A stretch of DNA of 64,000 bases from Roseobacter ponti (GCF_012932215.1 NZ_CP048788.1:186001-250000), one strand, 5' to 3'; positions 53,344 through 63,654 are shown, numbered from the stretch's first letter. Notes: a model not told the origin generated them from the letters alone. Numbers and translations are program-made.

Positions 53344-53850
53344 ATGCACAGGAAGTTTATAGCCGTCGTCATATCCGCCGCCATCGCGGTAACCACTCTG
53401 GGGACAACGCCGGCCCGCGCAGACGATGATCTTTTCCGGGCGCTTGCTGCCATCGCGGGGGTCGCCATCGTGGGCAAGGTGATCAGTGACCGTAACAAAC
53501 GTAAAAAGGAGAAAGAACGCGCCCGCAACGAGGCCGTGACGCGCAGCTACACACCAGAGTACGTGTACCGCCCCCAGCCCCGCGGTGTCTCGCCGCAGCA
53601 TCGCATTGAACCGCGGCCTCTGCCGCGCCAGGCCAGCCGCTATCTGCTGCCCGGCGAGTGTCTGCGCAATGTCGAAGCGCGCGATGGTCGTTACCGGTTC
53701 TTTGGCCGCAAATGCCTCGAGAAAAATTATGGCTCGGTCCGAAATCTGCCGAACCAGTGCCGCGTCCGCTTTGACGGGCCGGAGCGCAAACGCGCCGGAT
53801 ACGACGCGCGCTGCCTGCGCAGCAACGGATACCAATTAGCCCGCCGCTAA
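53344..53850 (+). CDS. uncharacterised secreted basic protein
   Basis: This 168-residue protein has a signal peptide (AVVISAAIAVTTLGTTPARA) and then a short hydrophobic stretch (LAAIAGVAIVGKVI). A very basic linker follows (SDRNKRKKEKERARNEAV), then a Pro/Arg-rich part. The C-terminus contains four Cys residues in LPGECLRNVE, FGRKCLEKNY, LPNQCRVRF and DARCLRSNG, likely disulphide-bonded. AAGGA precedes the ATG at 53344. Family not recognised. Confidence 0.78.
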   Translation: MHRKFIAVVISAAIAVTTLGTTPARADDDLFRALAAIAGVAIVGKVISDRNKRKKEKERARNEAVTRSYTPEYVYRPQPRGVSPQHRIEPRPLPRQASRYLLPGECLRNVEARDGRYRFFGRKCLEKNYGSVRNLPNQCRVRFDGPERKRAGYDARCLRSNGYQLARR

Positions 53851-53943
53851 GGACGGGCTGATAACAGCGCGGGCCGGACCCCTGTCGGCGCTGCACCTGA
53901 GGAGGGGGTGTTCGGGCATGCCCTCCTCGTATTAACCAGTAAC

Positions 53944-53974
53944 GCGCGCCCCTTCGGGGGTGCGCTTTTTTTTT
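53944..53974 (+). terminator. rho-independent terminator
   Basis: A stem GCGCGCCCC-TTCG-GGGGTGCGC (one G-T pair) with a TTCG tetraloop is followed by nine T residues. It lies about 90 bp past the stop of the secreted-protein gene and before rnhB. Confidence 0.9.
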
Positions 53975-54082
53975 GCCCTGCGTGACAGTTGCGGTGCCTT
54001 AATGGCTTTTGGGGAGCAGGTTTTTGTTCTTCCGGGCGTCCACAGTCTTGCATCGGGCAGCGGATCATCGGATCAGAGTCAT

Positions 54083-54703
54083 ATGGGACCTGATTTTGAA
54101 TTTGAAAAAGCAGCACAGGCGGCGGGATACCGGCGTATCGCAGGTGTGGATGAGGTCGGGCGCGGACCCCTCGCCGGACCGGTCACAGCCGCAGCAGTGG
54201 TTCTGGATCCCGCGCGTATCCCACAGGGGCTGAATGATTCCAAAAAACTCACAGCGGCGCGGCGGGCGGTGCTGGCAGCAGAGCTTGCCGCCTGTGCTGA
54301 GGTGTCGGTTGCTCATGCATCCGTCGAAGAAATTGACGATCTGAATATCCTGCGCGCAAGCCATCTGGCAATGTCGCGCGCGGTGGCGGGGCTGGCTGCG
54401 GCACCCGATCATGTGCTGGTGGACGGATCGATGCTGCCGCGTGACTTCGCCTGGTCAGCGGAGCCGGTGGTCAGGGGAGACGCGCGCTGTCTTTCGATTG
54501 CTGCGGCCTCAATTGTGGCGAAAATATGTCGCGACCGGATCATGGTGGATTTGGCGCAACAGCATCCGGGTTATGGCTGGGAGACCAACATGGGATACGG
54601 ATCGAAAAGCCACATGTCCGCGCTGCAAAACCTTGGGGCAACCCCACACCATAGACGTAGTTTTAAGCCCGTACACAACATCTTGTATCAAGATAAAACT
54701 TAA
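54083..54703 (+). CDS. rnhB: ribonuclease HII
   Basis: This 206-residue enzyme nicks RNA in RNA-DNA hybrids and starts removal of misincorporated ribonucleotides. The catalytic Asp/Glu pair lies in RIAGVDEVGRGPLAGPV (about residues 18-34), the third Asp in HVLVDGSMLP and the fourth in KICRDRIM. The C-terminus has GYGSKSHMSAL and PHHRRSFKPV. The ATG at 54083 gives the family N-terminus; the frame opens earlier without support. It is followed by ccrM, a pairing common in Rhodobacterales. Confidence 0.94.
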   Translation: MGPDFEFEKAAQAAGYRRIAGVDEVGRGPLAGPVTAAAVVLDPARIPQGLNDSKKLTAARRAVLAAELAACAEVSVAHASVEEIDDLNILRASHLAMSRAVAGLAAAPDHVLVDGSMLPRDFAWSAEPVVRGDARCLSIAAASIVAKICRDRIMVDLAQQHPGYGWETNMGYGSKSHMSALQNLGATPHHRRSFKPVHNILYQDKT

Positions 54704-54709
54704 AGCATT

Positions 54710-54748
54710 GATTCAAAAAAGAAATTGACGGTGAATCTGCTTTGACTC
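54710..54748. promoter_or_regulatory. three GANTC sites in the ccrM leader
   Basis: GATTC (54710), GAATC (54733) and GACTC (54744) lie within 39 bp, ending 49 bp before the ccrM ATG. GANTC is the methylation target of CcrM itself. In Caulobacter, GANTC sites in the ccrM promoter region tie its expression to replication. Confidence 0.7.
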
Positions 54749-54785
54749 ATCTTTGTCTCAACCAACGAGTGCAAATGCACCGTGA

Positions 54786-55898
<1,113 letters not shown>

Positions 55899-55970
55899 AC
55901 AAGGATTTTACGAACACCGCCGGTGCCTGTGGCCTTCTGAACGAGGCTGCCTGAAAAGGCACTCAACTAT

Positions 55971-55996
55971 GCCCCGCCTTATGGCGGGGCTTTTTT
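55971..55996 (+). terminator. rho-independent terminator of ccrM
   Basis: GCCCCGCC-TTAT-GGCGGGGC is an 8-bp perfect stem with a 4-base loop, followed by six T residues. It lies 73 bp past the ccrM stop and just before the convergent response-regulator stop. Confidence 0.92.
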
Positions 55997-55998
55997 CA

Positions 55999-56442
55999 TC
56001 AGGCCGGTCGTTTTGTGCGTGAACGGGATGGAGTTTTTTTGGCCGGTCTGAGCGCATCGTGGATGAAACGTGCTCCGAAATCAGATTTGTCCACCACGTG
56101 GCGAACACCTGCAATTGCCGCTTTCTGGTACATAAAGGGGGTCGGGAAATCGCTGACCATAATGACAGGGATTTTGCGCAGGGTATCATCCTCGGAGAGT
56201 TCCACCGCGAAATTTGCGCCGTTGCCGTCCGGCAGGCTGTTGTCGAGCAGAATGAGGTCGGGCCGGTTCGCTGACACATACTCCCGCGCCTCTGCAAGGG
56301 TCGAGGCCATGATCACCCTGATCTCAGAAAAACTTTTGTTGAGGATACGTTTAAACTTCTCGCGATCAAACGAGCTGTCTTCGATCACAAGGCAGGTTTC
56401 TGCTTCTGTTGTGCGTGCAGACATCTGGCGCTGCCCTTGCAT
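55999..56442 (-). CDS. single-domain response regulator
   Basis: The protein is essentially one receiver domain with a basic tail, about 147 residues from the ATG at 56442. The acidic pair lies in LVIEDSSFDREKF, the phosphorylated Asp in DLILLDNSLPDGNG, the Thr/Ser in VIMVSDFPTPF and the Lys in VVDKSDFGARF. No output domain follows, so it may act through protein contact, CheY-style, or in a phosphorelay. Starts at 56475 and 56424 are also in frame; GGGGA favours 56442. No histidine kinase gene is adjacent. Confidence 0.85.
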   Translation of the reverse strand: MQGQRQMSARTTEAETCLVIEDSSFDREKFKRILNKSFSEIRVIMASTLAEAREYVSANRPDLILLDNSLPDGNGANFAVELSEDDTLRKIPVIMVSDFPTPFMYQKAAIAGVRHVVDKSDFGARFIHDALRPAKKTPSRSRTKRPA

Positions 56443-56508
56443 GTGATGGTCCCCGCTTCTGGTTGAACCGATCATCCCTTATGGCACGAAAAGATTAACG
56501 CAAAGTTG

Positions 56509-57657
56509 TTAACGCTCTGATGCGGTTCCCGAACCGGGTGGCGGATTTGTACCCGCGTTATAAGGTGTCCAGTCGGTAATGTCGGGGTAATGCGCGGCAC
56601 GCCAGGCCCGGACCCGCGGGTTCATGATGCGTCGCCAGAGCGGCGGGAACATCGCCGCCATTGTCATCACAGGATAGCCCCAGGGCAGTTGTGGCGCCTC
56701 GCTGTCGGCATAGGTCTGCAGGACCGGATAGCGGCGATCGGGTTTGACATGATGGTCCGAGTGCCGCTGCAGGTTGATCAGCAGCCAGTTGGAAGCGCGG
56801 TGATCGGAATTCCACGAGTGCCGCGGCTGTACGTGCTCATACCTGCCCTGGCCGAGATGCGCGCGGGTCAGCCCGTAGTGTTCGATGTAATTGACAAGTT
56901 CCAGCTGCCAGACTGCTGTCCCTGCCTGGACGGCAAAGAGCGCCAGCCCGGACCATCCTCCCAGAGCGAATGCCAGCGCCAGCATGGCGCCCTGCAGCGC
57001 GCCATAGCGCCAGAACGGGTTGCCGGGATCGTACCATGGCAGGCCGCGCCTGGCACACATGGCCCGTTCCGCTGCAAAAGCAGAGCGCAGAGACTGGCGC
57101 AGGACACGAGGGTAAAACCGATGAAATCCCTCGTTATAACGCGCCGTGACCGCATCGGCCGGGGTGCCGACATGGCGGTGGTGCACCAGCAGATGTTCCG
57201 AGCGGAAGTGAGAATAAAGCACCATCGCGAGCAGGACATCCGCCATCCATCTTTCGGCGCGGTTGCGGCGGTGCATCAGTTCGTGGCTGTAGGTGATCCC
57301 GATTGTGCCGGTGATTACGCCGACGCCGAAAAAGAGCACAATCCGCTCAACGCTGTTCAGGTGATCGGCCTGCGGCACGTACCAGATCAGGCTGAAGAGC
57401 ATCACAAACTGCAACGGCGCCCAGATCAGCGTGATCCGCCGGTGCCAGGCGAGTTGCCGGTCGGTTGTGTCCGGATCGCCGTTTCCGGTATTCCGTCCGA
57501 CCACCAGATCTAGGCCTGAGAAGAGATACCAGGTCACAAGCGGCAGCAGCGCCACCGTCCAGCCACCCCTTGCCGCACCGACATACGCCAGCGGGATCAG
57601 CAGCAGCGATACCCAGTAGGGTGCGGCGGCCGGAACGGGGTTTGTTGTCTCTGCCAT
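56509..57657 (-). CDS. alkB: alkane 1-monooxygenase (AlkB family)
   Basis: This 382-residue integral-membrane di-iron enzyme hydroxylates the terminal methyl group of alkanes or fatty acids. All AlkB histidine boxes are present: SHELMHRRN (near residue 124), SEHLLVHHRHVGT and LQRHSDHHVKPDRRYPVL, with the NYIEHYGL signature between them. Membrane helices flank these boxes. It needs rubredoxin and rubredoxin reductase, but neither is in this window. No AlkS- or GntR-type regulator is adjacent. Confidence 0.94.
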   Translation of the reverse strand: MAETTNPVPAAAPYWVSLLLIPLAYVGAARGGWTVALLPLVTWYLFSGLDLVVGRNTGNGDPDTTDRQLAWHRRITLIWAPLQFVMLFSLIWYVPQADHLNSVERIVLFFGVGVITGTIGITYSHELMHRRNRAERWMADVLLAMVLYSHFRSEHLLVHHRHVGTPADAVTARYNEGFHRFYPRVLRQSLRSAFAAERAMCARRGLPWYDPGNPFWRYGALQGAMLALAFALGGWSGLALFAVQAGTAVWQLELVNYIEHYGLTRAHLGQGRYEHVQPRHSWNSDHRASNWLLINLQRHSDHHVKPDRRYPVLQTYADSEAPQLPWGYPVMTMAAMFPPLWRRIMNPRVRAWRAAHYPDITDWTPYNAGTNPPPGSGTASER

Positions 57658-57709
57658 AGGGTCATCCTAACCGCGGCCCGTGCCTGCGCAAAGCGTGACG
57701 CAACGACGC

Positions 57710-58759
57710 TCAGCGTGCCAGATCAAAGGCCTTGCGCATCACTGTGGGCAGATCCGAGGGGCGAAAACCTGCGGGGTCCACAAAATGGCCGCGATCAGGT
57801 GTGGCATCGGCCCGGATTTCAGCGGTCATGATCTGTAGAATGAGATGAAAATGCGTGAAAGTGTGGCGTACCTCGCCGGGCAGTACCTGCCAGTCGGCAT
57901 CACAGGGTGGTGCGCTTTCGGGCATCGGCAGCGCCGTATCGACCCAGTCCGAGCCGGGCCAGCCCAGCATGCCCCCCAGCAGGCCTTTGTCCGGACGGGT
58001 TTCCAGAAGCCAGGCGCCATCTGCCCGCTGGCCGAGGTAGACGCGGCCGTGACGCACCGGTTTGGCCTTTTTCGGCAGCTTTTTCGGCAGTTCGGGCGCT
58101 GTGCCGCGCTGGCGCGCACGGCAGGGGTCGCGCAGCGGACAGATGCCGCAGGCGGGTGATTTCGGCGTGCAGATCGTGGCACCCAGATCCATTACCGCCT
58201 GAGCATAATCGCCGGGACGGGTGGCAGGTGTCAGGCTTTCAGCTCTTGCCAACAGTTCAGGCTTGGCATCGGGCAGGGGGGTGTGGATGTCATAAAGCCG
58301 GGCCATCACGCGTTCGACATTGCCGTCGAGCACCGCGTGCGGCAGATCAAAGGCAATCGACGATATCGCGGCCGCCGTATAGGGGCCGATGCCCGGCAGG
58401 CCGAGCAAAGCCGCGTGATCAGCGGGAAAGGCACCGCCATGCGTGTCGGTGACAACCCGCGCGCATTTGAGAAGATTGCGCGCGCGCGCATAGTATCCCA
58501 GGCCTGCCCATTCACCCATCACATCCGCATCGGCTGCTGCCGCCAGCGCGCTCACATCGGGCCAGCGGGCTGTAAACCGCTCAAAATAGTCCCGCACAGT
58601 GGCGACGGTGGTCTGCTGCAGCATCACCTCAGAGAGCCACACGCGATAGGGATCGGGCGCCGTGCCCGCTTTGCGGTCGGCGGGTGGTACACGCCATGGC
58701 ATATCGCGCGCGTGCACATCGTACCATTCAAGCAGGATGTCGCTCGCCGGGGTTTTCAC
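57710..58759 (-). CDS. mutY: A/G-specific adenine glycosylase
   Basis: This 349-residue DNA glycosylase removes adenine mispaired with 8-oxoguanine. The helix-hairpin-helix and catalytic Asp region reads GLPGIGPYTAAAISSIAF followed by VLDGNVERVMARL. The four-cysteine Fe-S cluster lies in CTPKSPACGICPLRDPC. The C-terminal NUDIX-like domain recognises 8-oxoG (RPDKGLLGGMLGWPG). A GTG at 58759 fits the family start; the TTG further upstream is less likely. It is divergent from the DciA-like gene. Confidence 0.94.
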   Translation of the reverse strand: MKTPASDILLEWYDVHARDMPWRVPPADRKAGTAPDPYRVWLSEVMLQQTTVATVRDYFERFTARWPDVSALAAAADADVMGEWAGLGYYARARNLLKCARVVTDTHGGAFPADHAALLGLPGIGPYTAAAISSIAFDLPHAVLDGNVERVMARLYDIHTPLPDAKPELLARAESLTPATRPGDYAQAVMDLGATICTPKSPACGICPLRDPCRARQRGTAPELPKKLPKKAKPVRHGRVYLGQRADGAWLLETRPDKGLLGGMLGWPGSDWVDTALPMPESAPPCDADWQVLPGEVRHTFTHFHLILQIMTAEIRADATPDRGHFVDPAGFRPSDLPTVMRKAFDLAR

Positions 58760-58763
58760 AGAA

Positions 58764-58775
58764 GCGTTATAACGC
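58764..58775. promoter_or_regulatory. 12-bp perfect palindrome between mutY and the DciA-like gene
   Basis: GCGTTATAACGC is perfectly self-complementary and lies 4 bp upstream of the preferred mutY start, in the divergent region with the plus-strand DUF721 gene. It may be an operator or a short hairpin in the mutY leader. Confidence 0.4.
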
Positions 58776-58861
58776 AATCTTTATGTCCTTTGCGGGTGGC
58801 AGGGCTGGCTGGCGGGGCGCGCGCAGTCTATGTTGCGCAGAGATTTCCAGGGAAGATAGCG

Positions 58862-59368
58862 ATGCCGCAGCGCCGCGCCAGTACAAAAGGGTTTACGCGC
58901 ACCTCCAGCCTGCTGACGGGCCGGATCCGGACGGCGTCTGAATCGCGTGGTTTTGCGCAAAGCCGGCTGCTGACGCAATGGACCGAGATCGCCGGCGAGG
59001 ATATTGCAGCCATGTCGCGTCCGGTTGAAATCGGGTATGCGCGCGGTGGCATGGGGGCCACGCTGACGTTGCTGACGACGGGGGCGCATGCTCCGGTGCT
59101 GGAGATGGAGAAAGAGAAAGTGCGCGCGCGGGTCAACGCGGTTTACGGGTATAATGCCATCGCGCGCATCCGGATCACACAGACCGCTGCCACGGGGTTC
59201 GACGAAGGACGGGCCGTCTTTGGCCCCGGCAAAGCTGCACCTGTTGCCGCGGCTGATTCCGAGATCCGCCGCGCAGCGGTTGAGACAACCCGCCCGGTCG
59301 AAGACGACGGCCTCAGAGAGGCCCTTGCACGGCTGGGTGAAAACATACTGAACAGAACAAACCGGTAA
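58862..59368 (+). CDS. DUF721 / DciA-like protein
   Basis: This 168-residue protein matches DUF721, the family of DciA, the replicative helicase loader of many bacteria that lack DnaC or DnaB-specific loaders. The core is SRLLTQWTEIAGEDIAAMSRPVEI followed by ATLTLLTTGAHAPVLEMEKEKVRARVNAVYGYNAIARIRI (about residues 33-105). The C-terminus is disordered-looking and ends with an amphipathic helix (DGLREALARLGENIL). GGAAG precedes the ATG at 58862. A DsbA-like gene follows at 10 bp. Confidence 0.87.
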   Translation: MPQRRASTKGFTRTSSLLTGRIRTASESRGFAQSRLLTQWTEIAGEDIAAMSRPVEIGYARGGMGATLTLLTTGAHAPVLEMEKEKVRARVNAVYGYNAIARIRITQTAATGFDEGRAVFGPGKAAPVAAADSEIRRAAVETTRPVEDDGLREALARLGENILNRTNR

Positions 59369-59378
59369 AGGAAACTCA

Positions 59379-60053
59379 ATGTCGCGAATGATGATTATTT
59401 CGGCTGCTGCGGCGGTCATCGGGCTGGGCGCGTGGTTCGTCACAAGCCCCGGCAGTAACGATACCGCAGTGACAACCGTCGACCCGATGGGCGCTGCAAA
59501 TGCACAGGAAGCGGAAATCGACACGTCCGGCATCGTCGATATGACGATGGGCAACCCGGACGCACCGGTTACGGTTATCGAATACGCCAGTTTCACCTGT
59601 CCGCACTGCGCGAATTTTCACGCGGGCGATTATGAAAAGCTGAAGTCCGGCTATATCGACACCGGTAAAATCAACTTTATTTATCGCGAGGTCTATTTCG
59701 ACCGCCCCGGTCTCTGGGCGTCGATGATGGCGCGCTGCGCAGGCACCGAGACGGCGTTTTTCGGCATGACCGACCTGATCTATGAGGGCCAGAGCACATG
59801 GGCGCGTGCGGGCGATATGGTGGCGATTGTTGATGAACTGCGCCGGATCGGGAGACTTGCCGGTCTGGGTGACGATCAGATGGAAGCCTGTCTGCAGGAT
59901 GCGGACAAGGCCCGCACGCTGGTCGCCTGGTATCAGGAAAATGCAACCGAAGATGGCATCGAAAGCACGCCCAGCTTTGTGATCAACGGTACCAGATACT
60001 CCAACATGGCGTTTGACGATATGGCGGCGATCATCGACGAGGCTGCTGAGTAA
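59379..60053 (+). CDS. DsbA-family thiol-disulphide oxidoreductase
   Basis: This 224-residue periplasmic protein has an N-terminal signal or anchor (MIISAAAAVIGLGAWFVTS) and a thioredoxin/DsbA fold. The active site CPHC lies in EYASFTCPHCANFH (about residues 67-80). The cis-Pro segment is IESTPSFVINGTRY. It probably oxidises or isomerises cysteines in exported proteins. AGGAA precedes the ATG. Its TAA overlaps the start of the CoA-transferase gene (TAATG). Confidence 0.92.
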   Translation: MSRMMIISAAAAVIGLGAWFVTSPGSNDTAVTTVDPMGAANAQEAEIDTSGIVDMTMGNPDAPVTVIEYASFTCPHCANFHAGDYEKLKSGYIDTGKINFIYREVYFDRPGLWASMMARCAGTETAFFGMTDLIYEGQSTWARAGDMVAIVDELRRIGRLAGLGDDQMEACLQDADKARTLVAWYQENATEDGIESTPSFVINGTRYSNMAFDDMAAIIDEAAE

Positions 60054-61171
60054 TGACCGCGCCGCTGGCGGGACTGAAGGTTGTCGAGCTTGCCCGGGTC
60101 CTTGCAGGGCCCTGGGCCGGTCAGACTCTGTCGGATCTGGGCTGCGACGTGATCAAGGTGGAAAGCCCCGCAGGCGATGATACCCGCCAGTGGGGGCCGC
60201 CCTTCGTCGGGCATGACGGTGATGTTTCGGCTGCCTATTTTCATTCGACCAACCGTGGCAAACGCTCGGTCACGGCTGATTTCCGCACGCCTGAGGGTCA
60301 GGAAAAGGTGCGGGCGCTGCTGGCGGACGCCGATATTCTGATCGAGAACTTCAAAACCGGTGGGCTCGCGCAATACGGTCTGGATTTCGAGACACTGCAT
60401 GCTGATTTCCCGCGCCTGATTTACTGCTCAATCACCGGTTTCGGGCATGACGGCCCCTACGCGGCGCGGGCGGGATACGATTTTATCATTCAGGGCATGT
60501 CAGGGTTGATGTCGCTGACCGGAGAGCCCGCCGGGCAACCGCAGAAATACGGAATCGCGATCACCGATATTCTGACCGGTGTTTACGCCACGACGGCGGT
60601 GCTGGCGGCCGTGCACCAGCGCCAGACCACCGGTCTCGGTCAGCATGTCGATATGTCGCTGCTGGATGTGGCGGTCTCTGTCACGTCAAATCAGGCGCTG
60701 AATTACCTGACCACCGGCACACCGCCGCAGCGGATGGGGAATGCGCATGTCAATCTCGCGCCTTATCAGGTCTTTGACTGTGCAGACGGGCATATCATCA
60801 TCGCAACCGGCAATGACGGGCAGTATCAGAGGCTCTGCCGTCTGCTGGGGCTGGAGGATATGGTTACGGCACCGGAGTTTGCAAAGAACGTGAACCGGCT
60901 GGCCAGTCGCGAAGAGATGATCCGGCGGCTCTCGGCGGCCACGGCGCAGCGAAACCGCGCTGATCTGCTGGCAGCCTGTGAGGCCTCGGGTGTTCCGGCG
61001 GGGCCGATCAACGACATGGCGGAGGTATTTGCCGACCCTCAGGTGCAGGCGCGCGGGATGCGGCTGGACCTCGACGGGGTGCCGGGGGTGCGCTCGCCTT
61101 TCACGTTTTCCGGGGCGGATCTGGCGCTGCACCGGCCGGCACCGGGTCTTGGGGCTGACAACGAAGACTGA
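60053..61171 (+). CDS. CaiB/BaiF family CoA-transferase
   Basis: This 372-residue class III CoA-transferase moves CoA between carboxylic acids. The N-terminus is family-typical (LAGLKVVELARVLAGPWAGQTLSDLGCDVIKVE), with the catalytic Asp in QHVDMSLLDVAVS and the C-terminal region in DGHIIIATGNDGQYQRLCRLLG. The substrate cannot be assigned. The start shares bases with the DsbA-like stop (TAATG), so the three genes from 58862 form one operon. Confidence 0.92.
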   Translation: MTAPLAGLKVVELARVLAGPWAGQTLSDLGCDVIKVESPAGDDTRQWGPPFVGHDGDVSAAYFHSTNRGKRSVTADFRTPEGQEKVRALLADADILIENFKTGGLAQYGLDFETLHADFPRLIYCSITGFGHDGPYAARAGYDFIIQGMSGLMSLTGEPAGQPQKYGIAITDILTGVYATTAVLAAVHQRQTTGLGQHVDMSLLDVAVSVTSNQALNYLTTGTPPQRMGNAHVNLAPYQVFDCADGHIIIATGNDGQYQRLCRLLGLEDMVTAPEFAKNVNRLASREEMIRRLSAATAQRNRADLLAACEASGVPAGPINDMAEVFADPQVQARGMRLDLDGVPGVRSPFTFSGADLALHRPAPGLGADNED

Positions 61172-61173
61172 GG

Positions 61174-62172
61174 TCAGGGGCGCGGCAGCGCTTTGAGGCT
61201 TTCGGTCAGCGCATTCGGCGTTTCGTCAAATTCCAGACGGACGGGCAGGGTGATGACCTTACTGCGGAAAGCCGCAGGCAGACGCACCGCATCTTTTTCG
61301 GTGGTTACAAGCTGCGCCTCTTTGACAGAGGCATGCCCCTCAAGCCGTTTCATCAGCGCGGGTGTCAGCGGCTGATGATCCTCCAGCGGTTCTGCATGTA
61401 CCACATCGGCGCCCAGCCCGCGCAGTGTTGCGAAAAACTTCTCGGGATAGCCGATACCGGCAAAGGCCACGACCCGCGTGCCTGGCCAGTCCATTCCGGT
61501 CTGCAGCGGTTTAAGTTCGGCGCGGACATGTGCGAGGCCCCGGGGCAGAGGCTGCGAAGCTGAAAACCTGTCCTGTGCGTCGCCTGTGCCCAGCGACAGC
61601 AGGATGTCGGCGCGCGCAAGACCGGTGCCCACAGGCTCGCGCAGCGGTCCCGCGGGCAGACAGCGCCCGTTGCCGAACCCCGCTGAGGCATCGACGACGA
61701 CGATGGAGATATTCTGTCTGAGCGCCGGATTCTGAAAGCCGTCATCCAGCACGATGGCAGTTGCCCCGGCCTCTCTGGCAGCCTTCGCCCCTGCGGCGCG
61801 GTCCTGCGCGACCCATACTTCGGCAAAGGCTGCGAGCAGCAGCGGTTCGTCACCCACATCGGCGGCACTGTGCTTTGACGGATCTACGCGCACCGGCCCC
61901 TGCAACCGGCCGCCATACCCACGGGTTACCACGTGCGGCTGGTGGAAGGTATCTGTGAGGGCTGTGAGGACGGCAATCACCGTTGGCGTCTTGCCGGTGC
62001 CGCCCGCGTGCAGATTGCCGACGCAGACCACCGGTATGCCCGCGCTGGCAGGCGTGCCCCGTGCCAGCCGCCGGGCTGTCGCTGCTCCGTAAAGCCAGCC
62101 CAGCGGCGCGAGCAGACGCGCTGCCAGCGCCGGTCGGTCAGGCGCGGTATTCCAGAAGTCAGGGGCGCGCAT
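61174..62172 (-). CDS. lpxK: tetraacyldisaccharide 4'-kinase
   Basis: This 332-residue membrane-associated kinase phosphorylates the 4' position of the lipid A precursor. The Walker A-like loop is [20 protein letters not shown] (about residues 46-65), with [10 protein letters not shown] and [11 protein letters not shown] downstream, all characteristic of LpxK. The N-terminal hydrophobic segment anchors it to the inner membrane. The ATG at 62172 overlaps the end of the KDO-transferase gene by 14 bp. The two genes act on the same pathway. Confidence 0.95.
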   Translation of the reverse strand: MRAPDFWNTAPDRPALAARLLAPLGWLYGAATARRLARGTPASAGIPVVCVGNLHAGGTGKTPTVIAVLTALTDTFHQPHVVTRGYGGRLQGPVRVDPSKHSAADVGDEPLLLAAFAEVWVAQDRAAGAKAAREAGATAIVLDDGFQNPALRQNISIVVVDASAGFGNGRCLPAGPLREPVGTGLARADILLSLGTGDAQDRFSASQPLPRGLAHVRAELKPLQTGMDWPGTRVVAFAGIGYPEKFFATLRGLGADVVHAEPLEDHQPLTPALMKRLEGHASVKEAQLVTTEKDAVRLPAAFRSKVITLPVRLEFDETPNALTESLKALPRP

Positions 62173-63406
62173 GACGCTGCTCCTCGCGGTCATCAAGCGC
62201 CTTGCGCACAAGCTCTGTCACCTCATCGGTCAGGGCCGCCCCCTGGCTCGTTACATCCCAGCCGGCATGGGCCATGGTGGCCGCCTGATCAGGTGCGATA
62301 AGTTTGGTGACGGCCGTGCCGAGGCTGTCGGCATCATTGACGATGCGCGCGGCACCGGCGGTTGCAAGGCGGGTATAAAACGGTAGGTATTTGCGCACGT
62401 TCGGCCCGTAGAGGACGGCGGACCCAAGTGCGGCAGCTTCAAACGGGTTGCGTCCGGGATGGCCCGCATTCAGCGACCCGCCCATGAATGACACCGGGGC
62501 GACGCGGTAAAACAGCCCCAAATCGCGGGCGTCCCAGGTCAGCAGCACCTGGGTTGCATCATCAGGCTCCTCGCCCGCGGACCAGTTGCGCAGCCGCAGA
62601 CCCTCGTTTGCGATGCGGGCGGTCAGATCATCGGTGCCGACGTCCTCGGCAGGGTGCAGGATCAGCAGCAGACGATGCGACAGACGCAGCGCACGGCGAT
62701 GCGCGGACAGGATGGTCATGACCTCGCTCTCCTGTGCGCTGACAGCCAGCCAAACGGGCCGCCCGCCCAGAAGACCGGAGAGATCGGCAAGGTCGCTGTC
62801 CTCGCAGGGCAGCGCCTGCCCGCCGGCCTGCATCGGGGGTGTCAGGCGGATCCGGCGTTTGGAAACGCCCAGAGCAACCAGGCGTTTCACTGCTGCATCC
62901 GAGCGGGCGAGCACTGCGGTAAAGTCCGCCAGAAGAGAGCCTGTAAGATCGGGCAGCCACCTTTCGCGCCGACCGTCAAACCCGCCGGTGTCCGCATCAA
63001 TGAGCACCATGGGCGCGCCTGTCTCCTGCATGGCAGTGATCAGATTGGGCCGCAGCCCGCCCCAGACCCAGATGCCTGTATCAGGTGCGTAGTGCCTGAG
63101 AAAGGTGGCGATGGCTTCGGGGTATTCGGATGGCACCTCGTCGAGAATGATATTGTCTGAGGCCGGCGCAATCCCCTGCATCTGCTCCAGGGTGTCGGGA
63201 TCGGGCAGGGTAATCAGGACCTGCATGCCATCGCGCGCAGCACACAGGCTGCTTGCAAGATCATGTACCGCCAGCAGGGCATTTCCGCCGGCTGCGTGGA
63301 TCCACACAAGCTCATCTGTCAGGCGCTGGGCTGCGGGGGTGAACCGCCGGGAACCTGATCGCCGTGACAGCGCACGATAGGCCGCAAGTCCCAAAGAGCG
63401 GCCCAT
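62159..63406 (-). CDS. waaA: KdtA-type 3-deoxy-D-manno-octulosonic acid transferase, divergent N-terminal site
   Basis: This 415-residue protein matches the KDO transferase family, which adds KDO to lipid A. The C-terminal GT-B domain is clear: [39 protein letters not shown]. The N-terminal motif HAASVGE, whose Glu is the catalytic base in WaaA, reads [17 protein letters not shown] here, so the Glu is Ala. It may have altered activity or another sugar donor or role. It lies between lpxK and DUF4170 and overlaps lpxK by 14 bp. Confidence 0.82.
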   Translation of the reverse strand: MGRSLGLAAYRALSRRSGSRRFTPAAQRLTDELVWIHAAGGNALLAVHDLASSLCAARDGMQVLITLPDPDTLEQMQGIAPASDNIILDEVPSEYPEAIATFLRHYAPDTGIWVWGGLRPNLITAMQETGAPMVLIDADTGGFDGRRERWLPDLTGSLLADFTAVLARSDAAVKRLVALGVSKRRIRLTPPMQAGGQALPCEDSDLADLSGLLGGRPVWLAVSAQESEVMTILSAHRRALRLSHRLLLILHPAEDVGTDDLTARIANEGLRLRNWSAGEEPDDATQVLLTWDARDLGLFYRVAPVSFMGGSLNAGHPGRNPFEAAALGSAVLYGPNVRKYLPFYTRLATAGAARIVNDADSLGTAVTKLIAPDQAATMAHAGWDVTSQGAALTDEVTELVRKALDDREEQRHARP

Positions 63407-63411
63407 GCGGG

Positions 63412-63654
63412 TTATTCCTGTACGTCGGTCTGGCTGGTGGCTGTTTCCTCATCGCGCAACCGGTGCAGGTGGGCGATGTAATAGCGCATATGGGCATTAT
63501 CCACGGTGCGGTGCGCTTCGGCTTTCCAGGCGTCATAGGCCGTCGCGTAGTCCGGGAAAATCCCGACAATGTGGATGTCGTCCACGTTTTTGAACACGTT
63601 TTTGGTGGGATCAGTCAGCTCTCCGCCGAAAACGAGATGTAGCCTCTGGGTCAT
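63412..63654 (-). CDS. DUF4170 domain-containing protein
   Basis: This 80-residue cytoplasmic protein matches DUF4170. Markers are QRLHLVFGGELTDP, VDDIHIVGIFPDYATAYDAWKA and AHMRYYIAHLHRL. It is conserved beside the KDO transferase and the CysQ-like gene in Rhodobacterales, but its function is unknown. It ends 5 bp before the KDO-transferase start, so the two are co-transcribed. Confidence 0.88.
   Translation of the reverse strand: MTQRLHLVFGGELTDPTKNVFKNVDDIHIVGIFPDYATAYDAWKAEAHRTVDNAHMRYYIAHLHRLRDEETATSQTDVQE

Noticed and set aside
56492-56513. Paired TTAAC sequences before the response regulator as a CtrA site.
   Set aside because: The spacing is 10 bp, not 7.
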